DNA from: Acidobacteriota bacterium
GTDB lineage: Bacteria > Acidobacteriota > Terriglobia > UBA7540
Direction: 5' to 3'
Assembly: GCA_021787735.1 (NCBI GenBank)
Contig: JAJYLL010000015.1
Coordinates: 1-59,786, forward strand
DNA length: 59,786 bases
The notes beneath the pieces were generated by a model. It ran no database searches, was not told where the DNA came from, and saw only the letters and a program-made list of their open reading frames with translations. A program made the position numbers and the translations under genes. Shown here piece by piece: positions 1 to 8,752 of this stretch. The stretch's first letter is position 1. Every line of letters starts with the position of its first letter.

Positions 1-1
1 G

Positions 2-853
2 GCACGCTATGGTTCCAGTACTTTCCTAATTGGAATCGCGGAGAACTTGAGGTTCGGAACGGATTCCATGGTAATCGGAATGCTCATTTCGGCGACAGCG
101 ATAACATTTTTCTCGATTGCCTCGAATCTAGTGCAATATTCCACGGAGGTTGTACAGCGCCTTGCTCAGGTGTTCACTCCGATGTCTAGCCACTTTGATG
201 CTACCGGCAACGACGGCTACCTGCGAAAACTCTTGGTCGCAGGGAACCGTGCCTGCGCGCTAATAGCGTTTCCTGTGTGCGCCACACTTGTGGTGCTGGG
301 CAAGGCAATTATCGCCGCATGGGTTGGACCCGCCTATCTAGTGACCTACCCTGTCCTCCTCATGTTGGTAATTCCCAGAACCCTTTACGTTTCGCAAGCG
401 ACGTCGACCAAAATTATGTTTGGCATGGATCGCCACCGACCGTTAGCTGTGGTACTTGTCCTTGAAGGAGGGGCCAACCTTGCCTTGAGCATTGCTTTGG
501 CGAACCGTTGGGGGATTGAGGGAGTTGCTATTGGGACAGCGATTCCGCTGGCCTGCACAAGCTTGCTATTCCTGCCAAGTTACACATGCCGCTTGGTAAA
601 GATGCGTGTAGGCAGCTTCCTAGTGGAGACTTACCTGCTTCCCCTAACCCTCTGCGTGCCGCTCGTGTTCACGCTGTTGCTGTCACGACACCTGCTTCCT
701 GAGCTCACAATTAGGAATCTTATCTTCGAGTTGCTGGCTTCTGGATTTGTTTACGGCGCATGCTGCGCTTGGTGGCTTCTGACGAGGGATTCGATGGGAG
801 TGGCGCTCCGTGGTGAGTTTTCACAGTACATGCAACGAACGCACACAAGGTGA
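2..853 (+). CDS. Polysaccharide flippase (Wzx/MATE-like), C-terminal part
   Basis: This frame is open from the first bases of the window, so the gene starts upstream and only about 283 C-terminal residues are present. It is an integral membrane protein with several hydrophobic segments. The segment LRFGTDSMVIG, followed by helices reading FFSIASNLV, is typical of oligosaccharide flippases that move lipid-linked sugar units across the inner membrane. A TTG at 47 lies inside the conserved region, so it is probably not the true start. The stop overlaps the next gene's GTG start by four bases, so the two are probably translationally coupled in a surface-polysaccharide operon. Family is clear; the glycan handled is unknown. 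Confidence 0.8.
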   Translation, partial: ARYGSSTFLIGIAENLRFGTDSMVIGMLISATAITFFSIASNLVQYSTEVVQRLAQVFTPMSSHFDATGNDGYLRKLLVAGNRACALIAFPVCATLVVLGKAIIAAWVGPAYLVTYPVLLMLVIPRTLYVSQATSTKIMFGMDRHRPLAVVLVLEGGANLALSIALANRWGIEGVAIGTAIPLACTSLLFLPSYTCRLVKMRVGSFLVETYLLPLTLCVPLVFTLLLSRHLLPELTIRNLIFELLASGFVYGACCAWWLLTRDSMGVALRGEFSQYMQRTHTR

Positions 854-3096
854 GTAACAAAGGCGCGGCGATGCTTCGCTGGCGGGCAGCGCGTGCGAAC
901 CTTATGAGCGAGGCAAGGAGGGGAGAGTTGACGAGGCTTAGGTGTCTAGAATGTGGCGGCACAGTCGTTATAAGCAGAACCCATTGTGCGTGTTCGAAAT
1001 GTGCTATGAAATGGCCGGTGGTTAATGACATCCCACGATTCTCAGCCGTTGACGGCTACTGGGGTGAGATGAGCCGGCAGGAAGCGAGGGAACTCCTGGA
1101 AGACGCTCGAAGTGGTTCGTGGATCAAGGCCGTTCATGACCATTTCCCAGCAGGGGACATGAATATCTCTATTCTGGATCTTCAGCGTGCGGCTTGGCTT
1201 CCACTCCTTGGCCTGGGCCGAGATGCGGTTGCCCTCGATGTCGGAAGCGGGCTTGGAGCCATAACTCACTCACTTGCGCGTTCACTAGGGGAGGTCTATT
1301 CAGTTGAGGCTGTCCCCGAGCGCATTGAATTTACGCAGGTTCGGCTCCAGCAGGAGGGTCTCAATAATGTTCGATTGATCCAAGCCTCTGCGTTGAATCT
1401 ACCATTCTTGGAAGAAAGTTTCGATCTGATCGTAGTAAATGGAGTTCTCGAGTGGGTCGGAGAATGGAATTGGAAGGGTGACCCTGCTGATGTCCAATTG
1501 AAATTTCTGATGGGTTTGAACAAGTTGCTTCGAAAAGACGGCGTGGTTGTGGTCGGGATTGAGAACCGCTTTGGGTACAACAATTTCCTGGGGGCCATGG
1601 ATCATTCGGGAATGCCTTACACGAGTCTTATGCCCCGGCGTTTAGCCACCTTCTGGTTAAGGAAGCATTCTACTCCCCATCACAGGACAACCCTTAATTC
1701 CGGCAGGGAGTATCGCACCTACACATATTCGGCAAGGGGCTACCGAAAGCTATTGATGAAAGCGGGGTTTTCATCAATGTCGTTTTATTGGGCTGACCCA
1801 GGCTACAATCAGCCGTATAAGCTGATTCCAATTTCGGAGCGGCGCCTTATCCAAAGGCATCTTTGGGATCTTCTGGACCATCCTGGGCCGCGGAAATCTA
1901 CACACCTAAAAATGGCTGTTAAAAGATTTGCAGCCAAATTACCAATGATTCCCTGGGTGATCCCTGATTACGTCATATTCGCCCGCAAGGCGGGCGCGGA
2001 CGAAACAAAACTGGAGTTGTGGCTGCAAAAGCAGTTGAATGCGGGCGCGGGCGTAGGACGATCCGAGAGCGGGCCGCAGACGGGTGTAGTGTTTGACTTG
2101 CAGACCCGACCATTCGCTTCTAATCAAGTTCTTCGCCTTTGGAAGCCTGCTCAAAGTTGCGAAATCGCGTTTGCAAAGGTAGATGTTCGAGTTGACGAAC
2201 CCACAAACTACTCTTCATCGGAATACTCCAACCTCGATACCATAAACAAAATGCTGAGTGCTGCTCCTGAACGTTCGGTTTGCGTTCCTAAGCTGATCGG
2301 ATCCCTAACCCAGGGGAATACTTATTATTTCCTTGAAACAGCCGCCAGAGGGGTCCAATTTTCTCGCCGAATTCGCCGCCCCCGCTATTTCAGCAATTTC
2401 CGGCGTGTGAAAAAGGATTTTGCCCGTGTCATTCGTGCCAGCGTCGACCTGTCCCAACGGCTCGCCGCGCTCTCGAATGTCAGGAAAGTCGATTCCACCT
2501 GGTACAAAATTCCCCGTGAACCAGAATGGCCACAGGGTCTGGCCACAGACATCGCTCGAATGCGCTATTTCACTTCTGGTGACAAGGGTGGGTGGGTCCA
2601 ACACGGTGATTTTACCGTTGAAAACATCATTCTCGATCCCGCAGGGGATAGAATAGAGGTAATTGACTGGGGAGACATGGCAGGGGGATTCCCGCCACTT
2701 TATGACGTGTTTAGCCTGATCCTTTCCTCGGGTTACGTCAGGCGGTCGCGGAACCGTTACGACCTTTCGAACAATTATGAATACCGGAAAGCTTCGTTCT
2801 CGGATCTTTTCTTCTCTGGCGAGGGTCTAGGCCCGATCATGGCTGAATTGGTTACCGATGCGTGTGGAGCGTTGAATGTCCCCGCACAGTTGATCCCCGC
2901 TTTGCTCCTAGAATTCTTAATTATCCGCATCAATTACTACCGTACACGCGGCGGCAGCGGCTCAGGGTTTGAACAAGACCACCCCACCCTCCTCAAAGTT
3001 TTTGCCGAAGAAAGCCATCGTCCTATCTTTGGCCTTTACCCGCTGGCTTCCGCAGGCGGGGTCGGCTCGACACCAAGAGTACGGACATTCCTTTGA
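850..3096 (+). CDS. Zinc-ribbon / SAM methyltransferase / kinase-like fusion protein
   Basis: This 748-residue soluble protein has three visible parts. Residues about 32-51 hold five cysteines (C32, C35, C46, C48, C51) spaced like a Trm112-type zinc ribbon. Residues about 127-136 read VALDVGSGLG, the SAM-binding motif I of a class I methyltransferase, followed by an acidic VEAVPERIEF strand and a FDLIVVNGVLEWV motif. The C-terminal third carries HGDFTVENI (near residue 584) and VIDWGD (near 603), the catalytic and metal-binding motifs of the aminoglycoside phosphotransferase/choline kinase fold. The GTG start overlaps the flippase stop. The fusion suggests methylation plus phosphorylation of a glycan or its carrier, as in chain-terminating enzymes of O-antigen synthesis. 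That role is inferred from context. Confidence 0.75.
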   Translation: MSNKGAAMLRWRAARANLMSEARRGELTRLRCLECGGTVVISRTHCACSKCAMKWPVVNDIPRFSAVDGYWGEMSRQEARELLEDARSGSWIKAVHDHFPAGDMNISILDLQRAAWLPLLGLGRDAVALDVGSGLGAITHSLARSLGEVYSVEAVPERIEFTQVRLQQEGLNNVRLIQASALNLPFLEESFDLIVVNGVLEWVGEWNWKGDPADVQLKFLMGLNKLLRKDGVVVVGIENRFGYNNFLGAMDHSGMPYTSLMPRRLATFWLRKHSTPHHRTTLNSGREYRTYTYSARGYRKLLMKAGFSSMSFYWADPGYNQPYKLIPISERRLIQRHLWDLLDHPGPRKSTHLKMAVKRFAAKLPMIPWVIPDYVIFARKAGADETKLELWLQKQLNAGAGVGRSESGPQTGVVFDLQTRPFASNQVLRLWKPAQSCEIAFAKVDVRVDEPTNYSSSEYSNLDTINKMLSAAPERSVCVPKLIGSLTQGNTYYFLETAARGVQFSRRIRRPRYFSNFRRVKKDFARVIRASVDLSQRLAALSNVRKVDSTWYKIPREPEWPQGLATDIARMRYFTSGDKGGWVQHGDFTVENIILDPAGDRIEVIDWGDMAGGFPPLYDVFSLILSSGYVRRSRNRYDLSNNYEYRKASFSDLFFSGEGLGPIMAELVTDACGALNVPAQLIPALLLEFLIIRINYYRTRGGSGSGFEQDHPTLLKVFAEESHRPIFGLYPLASAGGVGSTPRVRTFL

Positions 3097-3179
3097 CCAT
3101 CTGTTGGTCGGGCTCAGTTGAATCATTTTTTCTTTTATCAAGCAGTCTACTGAGAATCTGAAGGATATTTTAGAGGATA

Positions 3180-3205
3180 AGCGTCGTATCCGTCCGCTGA
3201 ACCCA
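3180..3205 (+). repeat. IS66 element left inverted repeat
   Basis: Twenty-six bases with the core GTATCCGTCCGCTGAACCCA match the reverse complement of 6210-6235 except at two positions. The outer end reads AAGCG, close to the usual IS66 terminus. Confidence 0.8.
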
Positions 3206-3307
3206 TGTTCTGGCGGCTAGCACTGGCCTGCTGGCCGCCTTCCTCTCAGTCCTTGGCGCCAGCCAGGGATTTATAGATTCCTTCCATATGTTACTCTTTC
3301 AAATGAC

Positions 3308-4215
3308 ATGGAGATTAAAGAGCTTCTTGCGCGACTGGATGGCGAGCCCGACGGTTCGTTCCCCGAAGGCCTGGTTGCGGAGGCCATCGCACGGCGAGAA
3401 GAAGTAACCCCCCGGCTGCTCAAGATTCTCGAGGATATTGATCGAGACCCGGAAATGTGGCGGCCGATACGGCCGGTATGCTCCACATCTGGGCTTTCTA
3501 TCTGCTGGCGCTGTTCCGGGAAACGCGCGCCTACCCGCTGCTGGTACGAATTTTTTCTCGACCCGGCGAGTTTGCGTTCGAGTTGGCGGGCGATGTGCCG
3601 ACGCAAGACCTGGGCAGGATGCTGGCCTCGGTTTCCGGCGGAGATACGAGCGGTATGAGAGATCTGATTGAGAACGAGCAAGCCAACGAATATATCCGCT
3701 CCGTGGCCATGGGGGGCATGGTTTCGCTGGTGACCACGGGCCAGCGAACGCGTGAGGAAGTGATGGCGTACTTTCTCCAGTTATTTCACAAGCTGGAGCG
3801 GAAGCCGGGTGGTCAGTGGGATGGCCTGGCGAATGTGTGCGCCGACCTGTGGCCGCAGGAGGCCATCACGGAACTCGAAAAGGCCTACGAAGAGGGACTG
3901 GTGAACCCTGGCAGCATCGCCTGGCAAGACATTGAACAGGCCTTGGCGCTCGGCCAGCAAGGCGCCCTGCGACAGGCGCGTCACCGCGAACCCCTGATTA
4001 CCGATTTAGCGAGAGACATGAGCTGGATGCAATGCTTTTATAAAACGGCACCCGAGTACGAGCCGGAAGGAGACTACGAAGAGGATCTGCTGGAAGCGCT
4101 TTCGAGCGAGTATGCCCCGGCGCCCCTGCGTCGCACCGCGCCCAAGGTGGGCCGCAATGAGCCTTGTCCGTGTGGCAGCGGCAAGAAGTTTAAGAAGTGT
4201 TGCGGCGCCGGCTGA
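3308..4215 (+). pseudogene. DUF1186/SEC-C domain protein, frameshifted, inside the IS66 element
   Basis: Two overlapping frames together make one protein. The frame starting at 3308 gives the N-terminal half (MEIKELLARLDG, then EEVTPRLLKILEDI). From about 3457 the homology continues one frame over ([24 protein letters not shown]). That order matches the DUF1186 family, so a single-base indel lies near 3450-3475. The C-terminus carries a SEC-C metal-binding motif, [19 protein letters not shown], with the CPC and CC cysteines that bind zinc in SecA and many unrelated proteins. Without the shift the protein would be about 300 residues. It lies wholly inside the inverted repeats, so it is a passenger of the element. 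Its function is unknown. Sequencing error is an alternative to a true mutation. Confidence 0.7.
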
Positions 4216-4229
4216 GTAGCCAGCTAAGT

Positions 4230-5762
4230 TCAAAGAGAAAATCCAGCGCCGGCCGTCCATCGATCGGGGAGTAGCTCGTCGAGGTGGCTCTGGAGGTGGG
4301 TGCTGATGCGAGCAAAGACGTCGCGCAGATAAGCGAAGGGATCAATGTGAAGCTTTTTGCAGGTGGCGATCAGGCTGGTCAGCACAGCGGCGGTCCGGCC
4401 ACCGTTGTCGCTGCCATAGAACGTCCAATTGCGACGACCGACAGCGATGCCGCGCAGGCTTTGCTCGGCACCGTTGTTGTCGATGGCCAAATCGCCGTCG
4501 TCCAGGTAGCGGGTCAGGGCTTCCCAGTTCGACAACGTGTAGGCGATGGCCTCGCCCGCGGGGCTCTTGGGTAGCACCTGCGGCTGCTCTCGTTCCAGGT
4601 AAGCACGGATGTCCTCCAGGATCGGCTTCGATTTTTCCTGGCGCAGGGCGCGGCGCGCTTCGCCCTTCAGCTTTCGTTCAAGGCCTTCGCGCTCCACATC
4701 ATAAAGCAGGCGGATGTAGGCCAGCATCACCGTCGAGCGCATCAAGTCCGAAGATTGCGCTTCGAAAAAGCGCCGTCTCGAGTGCGCCCAGCACCCAACC
4801 TCAATAATTCCACGCTCAGGCTCCTTATAGAAATGATCGTAGCCGGAGTAGGCGTCCGCCTGCAGATATCCCCGAAATTCTTCCAGAAAGGCCTCCGGCC
4901 CATCACGGCTGCGGTTGGGCGTGTAGTCATAAACGGTATACGGATGTTCCTCATCCCCCACATAGGTCCAGATTCTCCCCGTGCGCGTGCGCGGCAACTC
5001 CGGGTCGAGCACCGGCACCGGCGTGTCGTCCGTCTGAACCGCTTTCGACGCCAGCACCCGCTCTTTCATCAACTCGTAGAGCGGACTCACCAGACCGGCG
5101 CAGGCGCGCATCCAGTCGCACATCGTCTGGCGTGACAACTCCACGCCCTGGCGTCGGAAGATCTCTTCCTGACGGTGCAAGGGCAAGTGATCCCCGTACT
5201 TGCTCACCGCCACCTGCGCCAGCAGCCCTGGTCCCGGCAAGCCTTTCTCAATCGGCGCCATGGGCTTCTGAGCTGTGACCACTGTGCAGCCCTTCGGGCA
5301 GGCATATTTCTGACAGGCTTCCTCGATCACCACCAGCGACGCCGGCACGTATTCCAGCCGCTCGCTCAGGTCTTCTCCGATTCGCGTCAACTTTTCCTGG
5401 CACTCCGGACACTGCCGCTTGGCTTCCTCCAGATCGTAAACCACCCGTTGCCGCTTCAAAGATTTTGGCAACGAACCCCGGCCATGCCCGGGGCGCGAGG
5501 ACGCCGGCTTTGACGGAGGCGCCTCGTTTTCCTCCGAGGCCGGAGGCGCCTTCCCGCCTTGGGCCAGAATCGCGGCCGCAAACAGGAACAATTGATCCTC
5601 ACTCACCCGCTCGCGCTGCGGTCCGTAACGCGCCCGCAGGCCGGCATAAGGGTTACACCCAATCACATGCTCGGCCATCATCGACAGACCATCAAACGAT
5701 CGGCGCATGTCGCACGGCACCGTGCACAGATACACCTTGATCGCCGCCGGAAAACTCAGCAT
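4230..5762 (-). CDS. IS66 transposase, tnpB-tnpC deletion fusion
   Basis: This 510-residue frame begins with about 38 residues of TnpB (MLSFPAAIKVYLCTVPCDMR, then RSFDGLSMMAEHVIG). It passes directly into TnpC missing its N-terminus (LRARYGPQRERVSEDQLFLF). The TnpC body is otherwise complete: a zinc-ribbon-like CPECQEKL region, and the DDE catalytic region with TDDTPV, LQADAYSGYD and the terminal NNGAEQSLRGI glutamate. IS66 TnpB is usually near 115 residues and is encoded separately, so an in-frame deletion of roughly 350-400 bases has removed most of TnpB and the leucine-rich start of TnpC. The start overlaps the tnpA stop. It is open and may be translated, but without TnpB it is probably inactive. 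Confidence 0.85.
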   Translation of the reverse strand: MLSFPAAIKVYLCTVPCDMRRSFDGLSMMAEHVIGCNPYAGLRARYGPQRERVSEDQLFLFAAAILAQGGKAPPASEENEAPPSKPASSRPGHGRGSLPKSLKRQRVVYDLEEAKRQCPECQEKLTRIGEDLSERLEYVPASLVVIEEACQKYACPKGCTVVTAQKPMAPIEKGLPGPGLLAQVAVSKYGDHLPLHRQEEIFRRQGVELSRQTMCDWMRACAGLVSPLYELMKERVLASKAVQTDDTPVPVLDPELPRTRTGRIWTYVGDEEHPYTVYDYTPNRSRDGPEAFLEEFRGYLQADAYSGYDHFYKEPERGIIEVGCWAHSRRRFFEAQSSDLMRSTVMLAYIRLLYDVEREGLERKLKGEARRALRQEKSKPILEDIRAYLEREQPQVLPKSPAGEAIAYTLSNWEALTRYLDDGDLAIDNNGAEQSLRGIAVGRRNWTFYGSDNGGRTAAVLTSLIATCKKLHIDPFAYLRDVFARISTHLQSHLDELLPDRWTAGAGFSL

Positions 5763-6109
5763 CCTCCTGTCCCCAGAGCCGACAGCACGGTGCGCAGCGT
5801 CTCCTCATCGACCCCCTTGGTAATACGCAGCCGCCGACCGCCGGCCAGCACCAGCTCGATCCCGGCGTCGGTCGCGGCGTCCTCACTGACCAGGGCGAAG
5901 CTCGCCGGCCCCTCTCGCCCTCCCGGCTTCGCTTTCGTTCCTTCTGGCCGGCCTATCCGCAGCCGCCGCTGCCACCAGTAAAACTGACTCTCCTTCAGCC
6001 GCCGTCGCCGACAAAACTCCCGGATCGACATTCCACTCCGCGCTGCCTCGCCCAACGTCTGCTGCCAGTATCTCGCCTTCTCCGCGTTGCCCTTCCCATT
6101 GCCTGTCAT
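5756..6109 (-). CDS. tnpA: IS66 accessory protein TnpA
   Basis: This small protein of about 117 residues has an IS66 TnpA-type helix-turn-helix: YWQQTLGEAARSGMSIREFC, then RRRRLKESQFYWWQRRLR. It binds DNA and is needed with TnpB and TnpC for transposition. The start at 6109 is chosen because a GGAGGTG ribosome site lies seven bases upstream. A longer frame back to 6199 has no such site and reaches into the inverted repeat. The stop overlaps the start of the tnpB-tnpC fusion, consistent with one operon read away from the right inverted repeat. Confidence 0.85.
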   Translation of the reverse strand: MTGNGKGNAEKARYWQQTLGEAARSGMSIREFCRRRRLKESQFYWWQRRLRIGRPEGTKAKPGGREGPASFALVSEDAATDAGIELVLAGGRRLRITKGVDEETLRTVLSALGTGGC

Positions 6110-6209
6110 TGCACACCTCCCCCTCAAATCATTCAGCTGCGCGCCGCACCTGCCGTCTTGAGGTTCACATGTGACGGAATTATCAGCCAGAGATTTCAAC
6201 TGCGGAAGG

Positions 6210-6235
6210 TGGGTTCACCGGACGGATACGCCGCT
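6210..6235 (-). repeat. IS66 element right inverted repeat
   Basis: Mirror of 3180-3205 with two mismatches. It lies about 100 bases upstream of tnpA, the usual position for the promoter-proximal end of an IS66 element. Confidence 0.8.
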
Positions 6236-6522
6236 CAAACGGCGACCCCTCCTTAGTTAAGTTCAACAAGTTTGCCTATGACAGCCGGATCTAAAAGGCG
6301 CATTTATCGTTCTTTTGTAGGAAACAAACTGAGGTTAGGAATTCGTCACCGGGAGAACTAGAGGGAAATGGTTTCCTAAATGCTTCACTTTCTTGGGCCA
6401 TCTCATATCAACAATGCCGGTCCACTTCAGTGTGGTGTCGGTGTTCGCAGAATGCGATAAGCAGCACTGCGTTCGCGATCGAGCTTGGGCGATAGTTCAA
6501 AAAAGTATCTGAAAGGATTTCC
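6236..6522. other. Intergenic gap between IS66 element and defence operon
   Basis: I see no gene, tRNA or convincing terminator here. It is the downstream flank of the helicase gene. Confidence 0.6.
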
Positions 6523-8679
6523 TCATTTCTGCAGATCATCCAGAAACTCGGAAGCCGGAGAGACGCCAGTCACCAATAAATGGTCTCGCGCACGGGTACA
6601 AGCAACATAGAGCAAATGTCGTTCGGTGTTGTAGACCTCTTCGAGATCAGAATCATCGGCCACGGTTTCTATTCGCTTCTGTTGGGGTATAATTTCATCG
6701 TCGCACGCCATCACCGCAACTGCGCGGAATTCCAATCCCTTGGCAAGATGCATCGTAGCAATGGAAGCTTTCCCCTGGGCAGTCTCAACCTTCTCGTCGA
6801 GCACCTTGTATGGAAGCGCAGCAGTCTCCGCGGCGGCTCCTGCCCTGTCCAATTCGTCTTCAGATCGAACAAAGATCGCAATTTCGTGGGGTTGAATGCC
6901 TTCTTTCACTACTCCCTTCAACCAATCACCCGCCGCCTTGGCTTCCTGGCCGATTGAGTCCAGAGTGTGGATTTTCGGCGGTGGCCCGTTAAACAGAGAT
7001 ATGGTCGTCTTGCGCTCTTCGGTATTCCCATCCACATCTGAAACTTCTGGCCCCAACAGCCTATCGGCCTGCATCCTGATTTGGTGAGAGGTTCGGTAGT
7101 TGATTCTCAAGTTCGTTGAGCGCCCCCGAATATCCACTCCCAGCGCCTTCCAAGAGAATGGCTGTTGGAAAATGCGCTGCCCCAAATCCCCCGCGAAGAA
7201 TAGACTGTTTTCACGACCGCCGCCAAGCGCGGCCAGGAATCGAAGTTGAGAGATGCTGATGTCTTGGGCCTCATCTACAACCAAGAAATCAAATGGTACG
7301 GAGTCTTTCCCCGCGTAATGTCCTGCCAGCTTGCTAAACATCTGGGAATACGTAATAAGGCCTTTGGCATTGAGGGCAGATCTCACATGTTCAAAAATCG
7401 TCCAAGCCACGGCACGCTGGGCTTCTTTCAGGCGCGTCTTGCGTCCCAGTCGCAACACATCCCGGTATGATTCCCAAGTGTCCAGTTGCCATGCGTCAAC
7501 TACTTGCTCCCATTCTGTCATCAAGAACCGTATAGAGAATCGGTTTTCCTTTGTGGCTTGAGATGCTAGCTTGAGTAACCCGTGGATCGTCTCACGGCCG
7601 GCGAACTGAGGTTTGCCTATATTTGCTTCGTAGAGCCGCCTGCCAAGCGAATTCATTGCCTGTATTTCGATGCGTTCTCCGAGACGCGGTTGATTGCCTA
7701 TCAAGTGCCGAAGCCTTATTCCCAATGCATTGGCGAGCGGGTCGGAAAATGTTGTGAGCAAGAGGCGAGAATCAGGATTCTTACGTGCAAGAGAAACTAC
7801 CCGATGAATTGCTACGATGGTCTTGCCCGTACCTGCCGAGCCGGAAACACGCGCGGGACCGTTGTAGTTGCGATCCACGATTTCGCGTTGCGAGGGATGT
7901 AAGAAAACTGTCCATTTCTCCCAGGGGTAGTCGAGAGCGAGTTCTAACTCTTCCAGATTGTTGATGAGTCGGAAGCGCCGTTTAGCATCCGGGTGCTCAA
8001 AGGATTCTGTTGAAACGGTAGGCGGCCCGAGCATCAGAGAGGGCATTTCGCGTAAAGCAAGTTCCCGAACGCTGGCGGCCGGCGATGGCAGGGGTGCTTG
8101 CGGAGCCTGCAAGGCCGTTTGAGGAACGGCTCCAGTTGCCACATCCAACAGAGCCTCCGCTGCTTCCCTGGGAAGGTGTTCAGAGAGCCCGAGCAGGGTA
8201 TCCTCGTCTGCTTTGCGAACATCGGGCAACCATTCAATTGGCACACCATAACCAAGCAATTCGATGTCAGACAAGTGCTCAAATAAGGGGGGCTTGGCGA
8301 CAGGGGCCGGTTCGGCTTCCAGGTATTTTCTAACTACTATTTCTTCAACTCGCTCTCGCACTTCAACTATCTGCGCCGCACCCGTCTTGGGATGAATTTC
8401 CAGCTTCCTGCGTTCCGCCCATTTGTAGGCTGCGTCGTGGTGATTCACGTAACAGAGCAACAAACTCGTACCCGTTCTGTGAACAATTAGCCGAATGTTT
8501 CGGTTCACCCGGATCGACCAGAAATTTGGATCTTTCGCCTTGTCCAGTTTGTGAAATTGCAGGCCGGGATTAGCCGGGGTCGTCTGGAGGTCAAAGGCGG
8601 TTGTCTTGACTGCCTTCTGCTCGTCGCCTGTCAATCGTGACAGGCTATCAAGGAATGTGTCTGCGATGCGAAATTCCAT
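6523..8679 (-). CDS. RelE-fold / UvrD-like superfamily 1 helicase fusion
   Basis: This 718-residue protein starts with about 90 residues resembling the RelE/ParE toxin fold (FHKLDKAKDPNFWSIRVNRN, IRLIVHRTGTSLLLCYVNHHDAAYKWAERR). After a linker it has an SF1 helicase core: Walker A GSAGTGKT at about 280-287, Walker B DEAQD at about 469-473, an INYRTS motif, ATMHLAKGLEF, and the motif VI region LLYVACTRARD. SF1A helicases of this kind translocate 3'-5' on single-stranded DNA. It is the last gene of a minus-strand operon, 73 bases after the methyltransferase, which suggests it acts on DNA in the same defence system. The RelE part could be a degenerate nuclease or a docking domain. Family assignment is strong; role is inferred. 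Confidence 0.85.
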   Translation of the reverse strand: MEFRIADTFLDSLSRLTGDEQKAVKTTAFDLQTTPANPGLQFHKLDKAKDPNFWSIRVNRNIRLIVHRTGTSLLLCYVNHHDAAYKWAERRKLEIHPKTGAAQIVEVRERVEEIVVRKYLEAEPAPVAKPPLFEHLSDIELLGYGVPIEWLPDVRKADEDTLLGLSEHLPREAAEALLDVATGAVPQTALQAPQAPLPSPAASVRELALREMPSLMLGPPTVSTESFEHPDAKRRFRLINNLEELELALDYPWEKWTVFLHPSQREIVDRNYNGPARVSGSAGTGKTIVAIHRVVSLARKNPDSRLLLTTFSDPLANALGIRLRHLIGNQPRLGERIEIQAMNSLGRRLYEANIGKPQFAGRETIHGLLKLASQATKENRFSIRFLMTEWEQVVDAWQLDTWESYRDVLRLGRKTRLKEAQRAVAWTIFEHVRSALNAKGLITYSQMFSKLAGHYAGKDSVPFDFLVVDEAQDISISQLRFLAALGGGRENSLFFAGDLGQRIFQQPFSWKALGVDIRGRSTNLRINYRTSHQIRMQADRLLGPEVSDVDGNTEERKTTISLFNGPPPKIHTLDSIGQEAKAAGDWLKGVVKEGIQPHEIAIFVRSEDELDRAGAAAETAALPYKVLDEKVETAQGKASIATMHLAKGLEFRAVAVMACDDEIIPQQKRIETVADDSDLEEVYNTERHLLYVACTRARDHLLVTGVSPASEFLDDLQK

Positions 8680-8752
8680 ACCTAAAATCGCGATGTTGGG
8701 GGAGTCAAGCTACGGCCACAATCTATTCCATGAGTTTCGATGCACAATCGGT

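Larger units (their letters stand above)
3180..6235. mobile_element. IS66-family insertion element with passenger gene and internal deletion
   Basis: The element is bounded by inverted repeats at 3180-3205 and 6210-6235 that match at 24 of 26 positions. Inside, on the minus strand, are an intact tnpA-like gene and a fused tnpB-tnpC reading frame; on the plus strand, convergent to them, lies a broken DUF1186/SEC-C gene. IS66 elements normally encode TnpA, TnpB and TnpC and make 8-bp target duplications. No 8-bp duplication is visible at these ends, so the boundaries may have drifted or the site rearranged. The tnpB-tnpC deletion suggests the copy cannot transpose unaided. Confidence 0.8.

Noticed and set aside
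3169..3179. An 8-bp target duplication expected next to the IS66 ends
   Set aside because: Bases outside 3180 and 6235 do not match, so no duplication is claimed.
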